64,000 nt of DNA from Alkalibacillus filiformis (GCF_030814115.1 NZ_JAUSUP010000003.1:158838-222837); one strand, 5' to 3'; shown: positions 42,173-51,926, counted from the first letter of the stretch. Made by a program: numbers and translations. Notes: generated from the sequence alone by a model not told the origin.

Positions 42173-42482
42173 TTTGTTATGAGGACGGGTGTTTATCAGC
42201 ACTCGCAAGAATTGACAGCTCTCAAACCAAAATAAATATTTTTTCATCAACCTTCAATAAATTATATAGCTAAAATAAGTAAAGTGTTACAAATATAGAG
42301 GGGTTATTATTAGTATCTAAAAATTTCCCAAAATCAACTAGGTTGCAAAAATGTAACATTTTTTGTATTGTAAATTTATATCTCGTATATGATGAAAAAG
42401 GGTTTATAAATAACGCTTTATAATAAAGTGTTGGTGCAAGTCCAACTTTCAAAGAGGGATAGAGAAGAGAGGCTTATGTATT
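42173..42482 (+). promoter_or_regulatory. Upstream region of cls with promoter and leader hairpin
   Basis: About 310 bp without a gene. A promoter TTGTAT (42363-42368), 17 bp, TATATG (42386-42391) gives a leader of about 85 nt. A palindrome AAAAATGT-A-ACATTTTT lies at 42347-42363 next to the -35. The leader holds a hairpin TTGG-TGCAAGT-CCAA extended by AAAG/CTTT (about 42426-42452). Confidence 0.5.
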
Positions 42483-43997
42483 ATGCTTAAATGGATACAA
42501 GTGCTGTTGTTTACAGCGCTAGTTGTTGGGATCGGATATCTCTCATATGTCATTTGGGAAGGTCGGCTTGTTACGACGTTCTCTATTTTTGTGACTCTTT
42601 CCGCTATTTTAATTGTATTTATTATATTCATCGAGAATCGTAATCCATCTCAAACGATCAACTGGATATTAATTTTTGCAGCCTTTCCTGTATTAGGTTT
42701 TTTCTTCTATATTTTGTTCGGTCGAAATTATACGAAGAGAAAACGCTATGACGAAAAGCAAGAGTTAGATGAGCAAGCTTTTAGCAAGATTGAAGGGCAA
42801 AAACCTATTACAAAACAAGACTTGAATCAAATGGGTGACCACCAGAAGATGTTTTTTCGACTTGCCCATGAACTTGGTAATTCACCTGTCTCATTTAACT
42901 CAGAAACGAGTGTATTAACGAATGGATCAGAAACTTTTCCTTCCATTTTAGAGGCTCTACGAAAAGCGGAACATCATATCCATATGGAATATTATATAGT
43001 GCGTGATGATGAGATTGGTAGTGAAATTAAAGATATTCTAATTGAGAAAGCAAAAGCTGGAGTAGAAGTACGATTTTTGTATGATGCAGTTGGAAGCTGG
43101 AAATTGTCACAAGAGTTTAAAGAAGAACTTCGTGAAGCGGGTGTTAGATTTAAAGCATTTGCCCCTGTAAAGTTACCTTTTATCGGTAACCGTATAAACT
43201 TCCGTAATCATCGTAAAATTATAGTAGTAGACGGTGAGTTAGGATTTATGGGTGGTTTGAATATCGGTGATGAATATTTAGGGAAAAATGCGTACTTTGG
43301 TGAATGGCGAGATACACACTTACATGTCCGAGGGGAAGCTGTTCGTTCACTGCAAATGATCTTTTTACAAGATTGGCATTATGAAACTGGGGAGTCATTG
43401 TTGAAACAAGATTATTTGTCACCTGAAATGGTATTAAATGACCATGAAGCTGGCGGTGTACAAATGATTGCTGATGGCCCTGACACGCAGTGGGAGAATA
43501 TTAAAAAGTTATATTTTTCGATGATTATTTCAGCTAAGAAATCAATTTGGATTGCATCACCTTACTTTATTCCTGAAGATGATATTTTAACTGCGATGAA
43601 AGTGGCGAGTTTAAGTGGTGTTGATGTACGTTTGTTAGTTCCGAATGTACCGGATAAACGAATTGTATTCCATGCTTCTCGATCTTATTATCCGGAGTTA
43701 ATGGATGCAGGAGTTAAAGTGTATGAGTATGGTAAAGGCTTTTTGCACAGCAAAATTGTTGTTGTCGATGAAGAGTTGGCATCAATCGGTACGTCCAATA
43801 TGGATATGCGCAGCTTTCATCTCAATTTCGAAGTAAACGCGTTTTTGTTTAGAACTAATAGTACGAATAAACTTGTCGAGGATTTTAAAGAAGATTTTAA
43901 AGTGTCCCAACCAATTGACCCAGATCAATTCAAACAGCGTTCTATATTTATTCGTGTTGTAGAATCATTGTTTAGACTAATGTCACCGCTGTTGTAG
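42483..43997 (+). CDS. cls: Cardiolipin synthase
   Basis: A membrane phospholipase-D-type enzyme that makes cardiolipin from two phosphatidylglycerol molecules. The 504-residue protein has two N-terminal membrane helices and two HKD motifs: HRKIIVVDGELGFMGG (about residue 241) and HSKIVVVDEELASIGTS (about 421). Length is normal. It is inserted between mecA and coiA, which are close neighbours in B. subtilis. Cardiolipin is often raised by salt stress, in keeping with the osmoprotectant transporter nearby (inference). Confidence 0.93.
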   Translation: MLKWIQVLLFTALVVGIGYLSYVIWEGRLVTTFSIFVTLSAILIVFIIFIENRNPSQTINWILIFAAFPVLGFFFYILFGRNYTKRKRYDEKQELDEQAFSKIEGQKPITKQDLNQMGDHQKMFFRLAHELGNSPVSFNSETSVLTNGSETFPSILEALRKAEHHIHMEYYIVRDDEIGSEIKDILIEKAKAGVEVRFLYDAVGSWKLSQEFKEELREAGVRFKAFAPVKLPFIGNRINFRNHRKIIVVDGELGFMGGLNIGDEYLGKNAYFGEWRDTHLHVRGEAVRSLQMIFLQDWHYETGESLLKQDYLSPEMVLNDHEAGGVQMIADGPDTQWENIKKLYFSMIISAKKSIWIASPYFIPEDDILTAMKVASLSGVDVRLLVPNVPDKRIVFHASRSYYPELMDAGVKVYEYGKGFLHSKIVVVDEELASIGTSNMDMRSFHLNFEVNAFLFRTNSTNKLVEDFKEDFKVSQPIDPDQFKQRSIFIRVVESLFRLMSPLL

Positions 43998-44010
43998 CAG
44001 CGGTGATTTT
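43983..44010 (+). terminator. Terminator overlapping the end of cls
   Basis: TCACCGCTG/CAGCGGTGA with a 6-nt loop and TTTT. The cls stop codon lies in the loop. Confidence 0.85.
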
Positions 44011-44037
44011 ATTAAGATATTATAGGAGTGATGTCTA

Positions 44038-45195
44038 TTGCTAAAGGCTATGAATGACCAAGGAAAAGCAGTCATCTCGTTTAGTCAACCTCGTGAAAAG
44101 CTTGAACAACTGAGGCGTGAACATCTGTATTGCCCAAACTGTAAGCAACCAGTCATCTTAAAAGCAGGTGAAGTGAATATTCCCCATTTTGCGCATAGGA
44201 GTGACGGGCAATGCCGTCACGGCCAAGGTGAGAATGATGTTCATTTAAAAGGTAAGATGCACCTAGCCAAATGGTTGTTTCAACAAAAACACCCAATCTA
44301 CCTCGAGTACTTCGTCAAATCCATTCAACAACGAGCTGATATCATAACAAAAGTCGGCAAGTTTTACTACGCAATTGAGTATCAATGCTCTCCAATTGAA
44401 CCACAAGAGCTATTGAAACGAACTGAAGGGTTTCTTTCCCAACAAATTATCCCGATATGGATTTTCGGTCCATCGTATGAACAACCTTTGAAACAAGAAT
44501 TCTATAAAGTAAATACAGCTATCAGAACAAGTTTACTAGCATCCCCATATGCAAAAAGTTTAAGATTTTTCACCTATAACCCTAGTAAATTTACGCTTTC
44601 TATACACCACCCCTCAACGGTTCACCAAAATTTAGCCTTCTCATCATCAACTACTAAGCCTATTACAACGTTTTCCTTCCAAGATTTATTAATTAACGAG
44701 TCAAAAGAGAACCGTGAAAAAGAACAGTGGTTGTTACAAAAAAGACGATTCCGAACGAAACAACGTCAATTTACTTCTGATGAGGAAAAAGAGTATTTAC
44801 AGTTTCTTTACAACAATCGTTTACACCCTCAATATTTACCTTCTTGTATATACTTACCTGTACAAAATTATCACTTATTTCACACACCTATATATGTATG
44901 GCAGACACATTTTATTATGGATGTATTAGATGTAAAAGATGTAGAAGGCTCTTTTACGTGGCAAGATTTATATGACGGTTTAAGTGATTTCTTTTATCCT
45001 CGTCTGACTTCAGCTTACCCAAGTTCTGCAATTCACCCACTTTATGATTACACTTTAAAACTAGATCAATTAGGTTATATCAAATGTCATGAAGATGGAA
45101 CATTTGTGAAGAAGAAAGATGTTCACTATCCAAAAACGTTGGATGAAGCCTTACGGAATGACCGTGAATTGCTTGATCAACTTTTTAATGGTTAA
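44038..45195 (+). CDS. coiA: Competence protein CoiA
   Basis: A 385-residue nuclease-like protein that promotes recombination during transformation. It has an N-terminal zinc-ribbon (YCPNCKQPVILKAG with HFAHRSDGQCRHG) and a central nuclease domain with LEYFVKSIQQRADI and AIEYQCSPIEPQEL. The TTG start follows GGAG at nine bases. It corresponds to B. subtilis yjbF/coiA. With med and mecA it forms the competence set in this window. Confidence 0.88.
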   Translation: MLKAMNDQGKAVISFSQPREKLEQLRREHLYCPNCKQPVILKAGEVNIPHFAHRSDGQCRHGQGENDVHLKGKMHLAKWLFQQKHPIYLEYFVKSIQQRADIITKVGKFYYAIEYQCSPIEPQELLKRTEGFLSQQIIPIWIFGPSYEQPLKQEFYKVNTAIRTSLLASPYAKSLRFFTYNPSKFTLSIHHPSTVHQNLAFSSSTTKPITTFSFQDLLINESKENREKEQWLLQKRRFRTKQRQFTSDEEKEYLQFLYNNRLHPQYLPSCIYLPVQNYHLFHTPIYVWQTHFIMDVLDVKDVEGSFTWQDLYDGLSDFFYPRLTSAYPSSAIHPLYDYTLKLDQLGYIKCHEDGTFVKKKDVHYPKTLDEALRNDRELLDQLFNG

Positions 45196-45205
45196 GTAGT
45201 TAGGT

Positions 45206-45234
45206 TTTACAATTACATGAAACTTTTATAAAAT
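45206..45234 (+). promoter_or_regulatory. Sigma-A promoter of pepF
   Basis: TTTACA (45206-45211), 17 bp, TAAAAT (45229-45234), 42 bp before the GTG start. Confidence 0.65.
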
Positions 45235-45276
45235 AGAGAATAATAAGAAAAAAGTTATTATTAGGAGGTTACATAC

Positions 45277-47082
45277 GTGTCAGTAGCGACAGGTTTAAAA
45301 ACGAGGGAAGAGGTCCCAACAGAATTAACATGGGATTTGGAAGCGATTTTTTCAACGGATGAAGAATGGGAACAAGCGTTTAAAGATCTACAGCAAGAAT
45401 TTCCGAAAATCTCAGAGTATAAAGGTCGTATTGCAGAATCTGCAGATAACTTATTAGCAGTATTGAAGCTTGAAGATGAACTACGCATTAGTCTTCAAAA
45501 AGTGTTTGTTTATTCGCATATGCGTTCTGACCAAGATACGACAAATAGTAAATATCAAGACCAAGACGCTCGTGCTAAGTCATTAATTACTCAAATGATG
45601 AGTGCATTTAGCTTCGTTACTCCAGAAATTTTAGCGATGGAAGATGAGCAAATTGAGAAATTTATTCAAGAGAAAGACGAACTAAAGCATTACGAAAAGA
45701 CGTTAAAAGACATTATGAAGTCTCGTCCACACGTTTTATCAGAAAAAGAAGAGGCGCTACTAGCTGAAGTCTCAGAAGTGACTTCAACACCAGGTAATGC
45801 GTTTAGTATGTTAAATAACGCAGACATCGATTTTCCAACGATTAAAGATGAAAATGAGGAAGAGGTTCAACTATCGCACGGGCGTTATCGTGAGTTTTTA
45901 GATTCAAAGGATCGAACTGTCCGTCAACAAGCGTTTGAGAAAATGTATGAAACGTTCGGTCAGTATAAAAATACTTTTTCCGCAACGTTAAGCGGTCAAG
46001 TAAAGAAAGCGAACTTTTTTGCCAAAGCGCGTAATTACAACTCGGCTCGTGAAGCGGCTTTAGATAAAAACAATATTCCTGAAAAAGTGTATGATAACTT
46101 AGTCGATGCTGTGAATGAACGTCTGTCTTCTTTACATCGCTACATGGATTTAAAGAAGAAAGCTTTAGGTGTAGATGAATTACACATGTACGACATTTAT
46201 ACACCTTTAGTTGACGAGAAAATTAAAGTGACGATTGATGAAGCGAAAGACTATGTATTAAAAGGTTTAGAGCCTTTAGGTGAAGAGTACACGTCAATTG
46301 TACAACAAGGTTATGAGGAGCGTTGGATTGACTGGTTAGAGACGAAAGGAAAGCGGAGTGGTGCTTATTCATCAGGGGGCTATTTAACAAACCCATACAT
46401 TTTAATGAATTGGCAAGACAATGTCGATAATTTGTTTACCCTAGCTCACGAATTAGGTCACTCATTACACAGTTACTATACACGTAAATATCAAGAACCA
46501 CGTTACGGTGACTATTCAATTTTCGTAGCTGAGGTTGCTTCGACTGCTAATGAAGCACTATTAAATGATTATTTGTTAAAGACATTAGATGAGAAGAAGA
46601 AGCGTTTATACTTATTAAACAACTTCTTAGAAGGCTTTAGAGGTACCGTGTTCCGTCAGACGATGTTTGCTGAATTTGAACACGAGATCCACCAACGTGA
46701 TCAAAATGGTGAAGCGTTAACAGCTGAGAAGCTTACAGAGATTTACTATAACTTGAATAAGAAATATTTCGGAGATGAGGTCCACGTTGATGAAGCTATT
46801 GGTTTAGAGTGGGCACGCATTCCGCACTTCTATATGGGTTATTACGTTTATCAATATTCAACCGGCTATTCAGCAGCAACAGCATTAGCTGCGAAAATTT
46901 TAGAAGAAGGCGAACCAGCTGTTGAACGTTTCAAAGATTTCTTAAAAGCTGGAAGTAGTGAAGACCCAATCGATGTGCTGAAAAAAGCAGGCGTTGATAT
47001 GACGACTAAAGCTCCAATTTTAGAAGCGTTAGATGTATTTGAACAAAAATTAGATGAGTTCGAAGCATTATTAAATGAATAA
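45277..47082 (+). CDS. pepF: Oligoendopeptidase F
   Basis: A cytosolic M3 zinc metallopeptidase cutting short peptides, 601 residues. The zinc site HELGHSLHSYY is at about residue 388, with a downstream ligand glutamate in FVAEVASTANEALL. An N-terminal PepF region begins EVPTELTWDLEAIF. The GTG start has TTAGGAGG seven bases upstream. It is B. subtilis yjbG by position. Confidence 0.93.
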   Translation: MSVATGLKTREEVPTELTWDLEAIFSTDEEWEQAFKDLQQEFPKISEYKGRIAESADNLLAVLKLEDELRISLQKVFVYSHMRSDQDTTNSKYQDQDARAKSLITQMMSAFSFVTPEILAMEDEQIEKFIQEKDELKHYEKTLKDIMKSRPHVLSEKEEALLAEVSEVTSTPGNAFSMLNNADIDFPTIKDENEEEVQLSHGRYREFLDSKDRTVRQQAFEKMYETFGQYKNTFSATLSGQVKKANFFAKARNYNSAREAALDKNNIPEKVYDNLVDAVNERLSSLHRYMDLKKKALGVDELHMYDIYTPLVDEKIKVTIDEAKDYVLKGLEPLGEEYTSIVQQGYEERWIDWLETKGKRSGAYSSGGYLTNPYILMNWQDNVDNLFTLAHELGHSLHSYYTRKYQEPRYGDYSIFVAEVASTANEALLNDYLLKTLDEKKKRLYLLNNFLEGFRGTVFRQTMFAEFEHEIHQRDQNGEALTAEKLTEIYYNLNKKYFGDEVHVDEAIGLEWARIPHFYMGYYVYQYSTGYSAATALAAKILEEGEPAVERFKDFLKAGSSEDPIDVLKKAGVDMTTKAPILEALDVFEQKLDEFEALLNE

Positions 47083-47087
47083 CGGAT

Positions 47088-47126
47088 AAAAATCAGTCGG
47101 CTACTTTAAGTAGTCGACTGATTTTT
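47088..47126 (+). terminator. Terminator of pepF
   Basis: AAAAATCAGTCG/CGACTGATTTTT, 12 perfect pairs, extended by GCTAC/GTAGT, just after the stop. Confidence 0.9.
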
Positions 47127-47197
47127 GATAATAGCTTATAGGAAAGCGCAAATAGGTCATAAGCTACAAAATTCGACAACGAAACTAAATAAAAAAT

Positions 47198-47220
47198 CCC
47201 TCGAGAGCAGCTCTTGAGGG
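47198..47220 (-). terminator. Terminator of the 62-residue membrane protein gene
   Basis: CCCTCGAGA/TCTTGAGGG, nine pairs with one G-U and a 5-nt loop, followed on the minus strand by six T. It abuts the stop codon. Confidence 0.85.
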
Positions 47221-47409
47221 TTAATGAAATCGTCGTGTCGTTCGACTAAAAGAATTTCTCTGTGTAATCGCAGTTATAAACAGAAACAAAACTAAAAATA
47301 GAAGTGGAAAAGAGATCCACCTAGGTACTAATTGCATCATACCTAACATATTAAAGAAAAAAGCACCTATAATCAGAATCAACCAAAAGAGAAGTTGGAC
47401 CATGTGCAT
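47221..47409 (-). CDS. Small two-helix membrane protein, unknown
   Basis: A 62-residue protein with two membrane segments (about residues 4-21 and 32-49) and a basic C-terminus SFSRTTRRFH. AAGGAAGGGAA precedes the ATG. It lies between pepF and yjbH, where B. subtilis has no homologue that I recall. No family is recognised. Confidence 0.65.
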   Translation of the reverse strand: MHMVQLLFWLILIIGAFFFNMLGMMQLVPRWISFPLLFLVLFLFITAITQRNSFSRTTRRFH

Positions 47410-47458
47410 CGTTCCCTTCCTTTGATACTCATCATATGGTGCTTTTATTAAAAATATT

Positions 47459-48355
47459 CTAGTTGTCCTGTTTTATATACTTCCAAAAGGTTCCGTGCTT
47501 TACAGGAAAACGCTCTACGTTGCGAGAAAGTTGCAGTTTCTTTAATTCTTTTTCTGTCTTTTCTTCTGACCAGTCAAAGACGACGGATACTTCTTTGGAT
47601 GCGACAAACTCAAAATGATTTAAGAAATCGATAAGTTCTGGTTTAACTGATGGTCTTGGTTTACGATCCATCACTTCGAAAAATGCACGTATATAAGTGT
47701 CATAATTATAAAGTCCACAAACTTTCAATCCGTCTTCTTCTTTCTCACGATTGAACATGACCATTGCTGGTGTTTGTTCAACTTCCATCTCTCTAGCAAC
47801 ATGTATGTCGCATTTAAGAGCTTTCTTTGCTGTTTTGGAATGTAAGTCTTTCTTAAACTCCTCTACATCCAAATTGACTTTTTCAGCAACCTCGATTAGC
47901 ACGTCTTCATCTGAAATGTTTTGTCTGTCTAAAAATAAATATTCGCGTAATTTACGTAAATACTTTGTACCTAAACGCTGGCCTTGAAGTTCAGCTGCTT
48001 TAATCGCCAAAGACGTTAAAATTGGTGATGATACGGCATTCGATTCAAATCCATCGTCACAGTTCATCCCTGTACGTCTAGAAACTTTGTGCCAGGAGGT
48101 ATGGCTTTTCGTTCTGTTTAAAGTTGGGATGTTCATTTCAGTTGATTTTCCTGTGACAATCGTGCGTAATTTAAAATAGCATCCGTATTCCATCGCTAGC
48201 TTTTTTATAAAAGGTTCAAAAGACCAACAGTCCGGGCAAAGCGGATCGACAAATAAATATATTTCTACTGGTTTATTTAGTAAGTTACAAAAGTCAACTT
48301 GGGAATTATCATTCGATGCAAGATTGTTCATAACATCTGCTGTTTGATCCATCAC
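47459..48355 (-). CDS. yjbH: ClpXP adaptor SpxH (YjbH)
   Basis: A DsbA-like protein that presents Spx to ClpXP for degradation. The thioredoxin-fold motif CPDCW (DPLCPDCWSFEPF) follows EIYLFV. The 298-residue protein has the usual partner domains TPAMVMFN and the C-terminal KYI end. The GTG at 48355 has AAGGGG eight bases upstream; an ATG follows as the next codon. Its N-terminus has no histidine-rich zinc motif as seen in B. subtilis. With spx at 40 kb the full Spx control pair is present. Confidence 0.88.
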   Translation of the reverse strand: MMDQTADVMNNLASNDNSQVDFCNLLNKPVEIYLFVDPLCPDCWSFEPFIKKLAMEYGCYFKLRTIVTGKSTEMNIPTLNRTKSHTSWHKVSRRTGMNCDDGFESNAVSSPILTSLAIKAAELQGQRLGTKYLRKLREYLFLDRQNISDEDVLIEVAEKVNLDVEEFKKDLHSKTAKKALKCDIHVAREMEVEQTPAMVMFNREKEEDGLKVCGLYNYDTYIRAFFEVMDRKPRPSVKPELIDFLNHFEFVASKEVSVVFDWSEEKTEKELKKLQLSRNVERFPVKHGTFWKYIKQDN

Positions 48356-48378
48356 ATCGATTTCCCCTTTCAAACAAT

Positions 48379-48762
48379 TTACTCCGGTGTGTTCATCATA
48401 TGGTTAGCGGTCATCGTTAGCCTTTCGAAAATAGAGCTTCTGTAAGGCTCTTCAATTTCTGCTTCATCTAATGCTTCTGCCATACAATCTAACCAAGCAT
48501 CACGACGTGTTGGTGTAATTTGAAATGGCATGTGTCTAGCTCTAAGCATAGGATGACCATGCTCTTGAATATATAGTTGTGGTCCACCGAAAAATTGTGT
48601 TAAAAATTGTTTTTGTTTTCTTCTCGTTTCGGTTAGATCATCTGGAAAGATCGGAATGAGATCTGGATGTTCGGCTACACGTTTGTAAAATGCATCTACT
48701 AAACGTTCAACAGCCTCTTCGCCTCCAATTGCTTCATAAATGTTTGCTTGTGAATGTGCCAT
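48379..48762 (-). CDS. yjbI: Truncated hemoglobin (group II type)
   Basis: A 127-residue heme protein of the two-over-two globin fold. It starts NIYEAIGGEEAVERLVDAFY and has the haem-binding region FFGGPQLYIQEHGHPMLRARHMPF, where the proximal histidine is the one in ARHMPF. Tryptophan in DAWLDCM fits group II. The ATG at 48762 follows GAGAGAGG; the frame is open upstream without a ribosome site. It is next to yjbH as in B. subtilis. Role is likely oxygen or NO chemistry. Confidence 0.9.
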   Translation of the reverse strand: MAHSQANIYEAIGGEEAVERLVDAFYKRVAEHPDLIPIFPDDLTETRRKQKQFLTQFFGGPQLYIQEHGHPMLRARHMPFQITPTRRDAWLDCMAEALDEAEIEEPYRSSIFERLTMTANHMMNTPE

Positions 48763-48885
48763 ATATATTCCTCTCTCTCTTTGTTCTATATTGTAGCAAC
48801 CTCGAAGCATAGTATCAATTAATATGAATAGGGAAATGCTGTTAACAAGGAAACTTCCGCTCATTGCGCGATGTTGTACAGGGTG

Positions 48886-49458
48886 TTATTTTTTTACAGT
48901 TGCAAAGAAACGTGCGATTTTATTTGAAGTTTCTCGTTTTTCTATTTTGAATTTCTTCAATAGTTCTGAAAAAAGTCGTTTACCATATTCATAGTCATAC
49001 ACTTCAAGTTCAAGCTCATAGTCTTCGGTTTGATTATATTGACTATGATCTAAAACAATTATATATTGATCGTTTTTCTCTTCGAAGCGGTTTGTTTGTA
49101 ATGCGCCTTTGTATGAAAGTTGATCACCAGTTACACCAATTTCGTTTAATTGTTTATTGATGTTTGGTGGTAGATTAATATCATCTTGAAGCCATTGGTC
49201 GAACTGTTCTGCTGACAAGACGTCGTGTGTTTCTAACAAACCGTTTTCAACAGGTTGTTTTAAAGTGGCAATGTATTCACCATTTTTTTCACGAATTCTA
49301 AGTGCAGCACGTTTAGAACGCAATTCAAAGTCATTAGTTTCAAAATAATAGTTAATCTGTTGTTTAATTTCCGAAGAATCTTTAATATAATGCACAGCTA
49401 AACGTTCATATTCTTCTTTTGTTAGTAAGTTTTTAAATTCAATTTCAATTTCTTGCAT
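48886..49458 (-). CDS. yjbK: CYTH domain protein
   Basis: A 190-residue protein of the CYTH family (triphosphate tunnel enzymes). It begins MQEIEIEFKNLLTKEEYERL with the EIEFK-like ExExK signature, then RIREKNGEYIATLKQP, and LELEVYDYEYG. These charged strands line the tunnel. The ATG at 49458 follows AGAGGTGAG; the longer frame to 49515 has no site. It stands between yjbI and the divergent yjbM. B. subtilis YjbK is the homologue. The substrate is not established. Confidence 0.88.
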   Translation of the reverse strand: MQEIEIEFKNLLTKEEYERLAVHYIKDSSEIKQQINYYFETNDFELRSKRAALRIREKNGEYIATLKQPVENGLLETHDVLSAEQFDQWLQDDINLPPNINKQLNEIGVTGDQLSYKGALQTNRFEEKNDQYIIVLDHSQYNQTEDYELELEVYDYEYGKRLFSELLKKFKIEKRETSNKIARFFATVKK

Positions 49459-49591
49459 TGTCTCACCTCTTGCTAAACTCATTCTCATTATGAAGGATAA
49501 ATTTGTTAGATTCAACGATTATGACAGTCTGGAAATTATGGTACAATGGGTTTAGTGTAAAGACATCATGTGAAAGTGGGGGGAGAACCGT

Positions 49592-50206
49592 TTGAAATGG
49601 GATATCTTTTTAGCACCATACAGTCAAGCAGTAGATGAATTAAAGATTAAACTAAAAGGAATGCGTAAACAATTTGATTACGAGTCTCGACATTCTCCCA
49701 TTGAGTTTGTCACAGGTCGAGTGAAACCAATTACTAGTATTGTTGATAAAGCTAAAAGACGAGACATTCCGATCCCTAAAATCGAACAAGAAGTACAAGA
49801 TATAGCAGGCTTACGAGTCGTATGTCCTTTCGTCGATGACATTTATGAAGTTGTTGACATGATTCGGGCACGACAAGATTTTGAAATAGTAGAAGAGAAA
49901 GATTATATAGAAAAAAATAAAGAAAGTGGCTACCGCTCTTATCACGTCATTATTTCATATCCGGTTGAAACGATTCACGGTGAGAAGCGGATTTTAGCTG
50001 AAGTTCAAATTCGTACATTAGCAATGAATTTCTGGGCGATTAATGAACACTCGTTAAATTATAAATATTCTGGTCAAATGCCTACAGATGTAACACAACG
50101 GTTGAAAAATGCTGCTGAAGCCGCATTTCGCCTAGATGAAGAAATGTCGAAAATTAGAAAAGAAATACGTGATGCACAAGAATTTTTCCGACGAAAAAAA
50201 GATTAG
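49592..50206 (+). CDS. yjbM: Small alarmone synthetase (RelQ/SAS1)
   Basis: A 204-residue (p)ppGpp synthase without hydrolase or regulatory domains. It has HSPIEFVTGRVKPITSI, DIAGLRVVCPF, ESGYRSYHVII and EVQIRTLAMNFWA, the synthetase motifs of SAS1 (tetramer). The TTG start has GGGGGAG eight bases upstream. The C-terminal coil has REIRDAQEFF. It forms an operon with NAD kinase and the rluD-type gene, as in B. subtilis yjbM-nadF-yjbO. Confidence 0.92.
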   Translation: MKWDIFLAPYSQAVDELKIKLKGMRKQFDYESRHSPIEFVTGRVKPITSIVDKAKRRDIPIPKIEQEVQDIAGLRVVCPFVDDIYEVVDMIRARQDFEIVEEKDYIEKNKESGYRSYHVIISYPVETIHGEKRILAEVQIRTLAMNFWAINEHSLNYKYSGQMPTDVTQRLKNAAEAAFRLDEEMSKIRKEIRDAQEFFRRKKD

Positions 50207-50236
50207 CGTTTTAGACTCGATAAAGGTGGGGTTGAA

Positions 50237-51046
50237 GTGAAGTTTGCAGTACAGTGCCGAGGCGACCAAGCTTCCAAAGAAATTAAATCAAAATTTAAAA
50301 GTTATTTGTCCGAATTTAAGATGGAGTATAACGAAGAAGAGCCCGACTTAGTCATTTCAGTTGGTGGCGATGGAACATTGTTAGAAGCGTTTCACCGTTA
50401 TGTCCACAGACTGAATGAGACAGCGTTCATCGGTGTACATACAGGGCACTTAGGGTTTTATGCGGATTGGGTACCAGAAGAGCTGGAAAAGTTAATCATT
50501 GAAATTGCAAGAACGCCATTCCAAGTCGTTGAGTATCCGCTATTAGAATTAACGATTAGACCTGAAGAATATGATGAAGAACATTGTTACTTAGCGTTAA
50601 ATGAGATTTCCGTTAAAACGGCTGAGGGTTCTGTCGTATTAGATGTTGAGATTAAAGGTGAGCATTTCGAAACGTTCCGTGGTGATGGGTTATGTATTTC
50701 TACCCCATCAGGTTCTACAGCTTACAACAAAGCCTTAGGTGGAGCAATTATTCACCCGTCACTTGAAGCTTTCCAAATTACTGAGATGGCTTCAATTAAC
50801 AATCGTGTGTTCCGTACAGTCGGCTCACCACTTATTTTGCCAAAACATCATACAGCGGTCATGAAACCGAAAAGTGACAGAACGTTTTTAATTACGATTG
50901 ATCATTTAACGATGAACTTTAACCATGTGCATAGCATTCAATGCCGTGTCGCAAAAGAACGTGTTCGTTTTGCACGTTTCCGTCCGTTCCCGTTTTGGAA
51001 ACGCGTGCACGATTCATTTATTTCTAATGAAAGAACTGAATTTTAG
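50237..51046 (+). CDS. nadF: NAD kinase
   Basis: Makes NADP from NAD. The 269-residue protein has the GGDGT motif ([13 protein letters not shown]), the NE/D motif LNEISV and [15 protein letters not shown], as usual in short gram-positive NAD kinases. The GTG start follows GGTGGGG. It lies 30 nt after yjbM and 14 nt before the pseudouridine synthase. Length matches B. subtilis NadF. Confidence 0.93.
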   Translation: MKFAVQCRGDQASKEIKSKFKSYLSEFKMEYNEEEPDLVISVGGDGTLLEAFHRYVHRLNETAFIGVHTGHLGFYADWVPEELEKLIIEIARTPFQVVEYPLLELTIRPEEYDEEHCYLALNEISVKTAEGSVVLDVEIKGEHFETFRGDGLCISTPSGSTAYNKALGGAIIHPSLEAFQITEMASINNRVFRTVGSPLILPKHHTAVMKPKSDRTFLITIDHLTMNFNHVHSIQCRVAKERVRFARFRPFPFWKRVHDSFISNERTEF

Positions 51047-51059
51047 GTGTGAAATTCAA

Positions 51060-51926
51060 ATGAACATTTCATGGTCTATTACTAGAAAACATCATCAGTG
51101 GCTCGTACGTGACTATTTACTGCACGTGCGAGCTTTTTCTAATCGATTATTAAAAGAAGTGAAAAAAGAAGGAGCCATTTTAATAAATGGCGAATCGGTT
51201 ACGGTAAGAAAGGAAATAGTTTCCGGCGATGTTTTAACCGTTCAGTTTCCAGCTGAAAAAAGAAGTGATGCAGTCGAACCAAAATATATGCCTCTTCAAG
51301 TTGTGTATGAAGATGACTACTTACTCATTGTGAATAAACGAAGAGGATTGGCTGTCTCACCGAATATGAATGACTTGAAAGAATCTACGCTAGCTAATGG
51401 TGTGTTGCATTATTTTGATACTCAATCGATTAATGCGACTTACCATGTTGTCACTCGTTTAGACCGCTTTACATCAGGATTAGTGATCATCGCTAAAAAC
51501 CGTTACATCCATCATTTATTACAACAACATGAGATTAAAAGATGGTATGAAGCGTTTGTAACTGGTCAATTAGAGCAACCAAGTGGAACGATTGATTTGC
51601 CGATTGCACGTAACTTGCCTTCGATCATTGAGCGCAAAGTAAGTGATAAAGGAAAGCGAGCCGTTACGCATTACCGTGTAAAACGGGAAATCGCGCAAGG
51701 CTCGCAAGTTGAAGTGGAACTTGAAACTGGTCGAACACATCAAATACGCGTTCACTTTGCACATATAGGCCATCCGTTAATCGGTGATGACTTATATGGT
51801 GGATATCATCATCAGTTAACAGGACAAGCATTACATTGCGGGTGGATTACGTTTCAACATCCGATTCATAATAAAACAGTTCATGCTTATGCGAACAAGC
51901 CAAATGAATTGAAACGGTTAACTTAG
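51060..51926 (+). CDS. yjbO: Pseudouridine synthase, RluD family
   Basis: A 288-residue enzyme of the RluA/RluD family that isomerises uridine in ribosomal RNA. An S4-like N-terminus (SNRLLKEVKKEGAILING) is followed by the catalytic domain with the aspartate in VTRLDRFTSGLVI. ETGRTHQIRVHFAHIGHPLIGD is the usual C-terminal motif. The ATG at 51060 has AGGTG ten bases upstream; the frame is open earlier inside nadF. The stop overlaps the convergent neighbour by 4 nt. Confidence 0.9.
   Translation: MNISWSITRKHHQWLVRDYLLHVRAFSNRLLKEVKKEGAILINGESVTVRKEIVSGDVLTVQFPAEKRSDAVEPKYMPLQVVYEDDYLLIVNKRRGLAVSPNMNDLKESTLANGVLHYFDTQSINATYHVVTRLDRFTSGLVIIAKNRYIHHLLQQHEIKRWYEAFVTGQLEQPSGTIDLPIARNLPSIIERKVSDKGKRAVTHYRVKREIAQGSQVEVELETGRTHQIRVHFAHIGHPLIGDDLYGGYHHQLTGQALHCGWITFQHPIHNKTVHAYANKPNELKRLT

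Noticed and set aside
42426..42452. tRNA fragment
   Set aside because: Only a T-arm-like hairpin is present, with the wrong loop (TGCAAGT) and no acceptor, D or anticodon arms.
45842..46204. 120-codon minus-strand frame
   Set aside because: Shadow inside pepF; no start signal.
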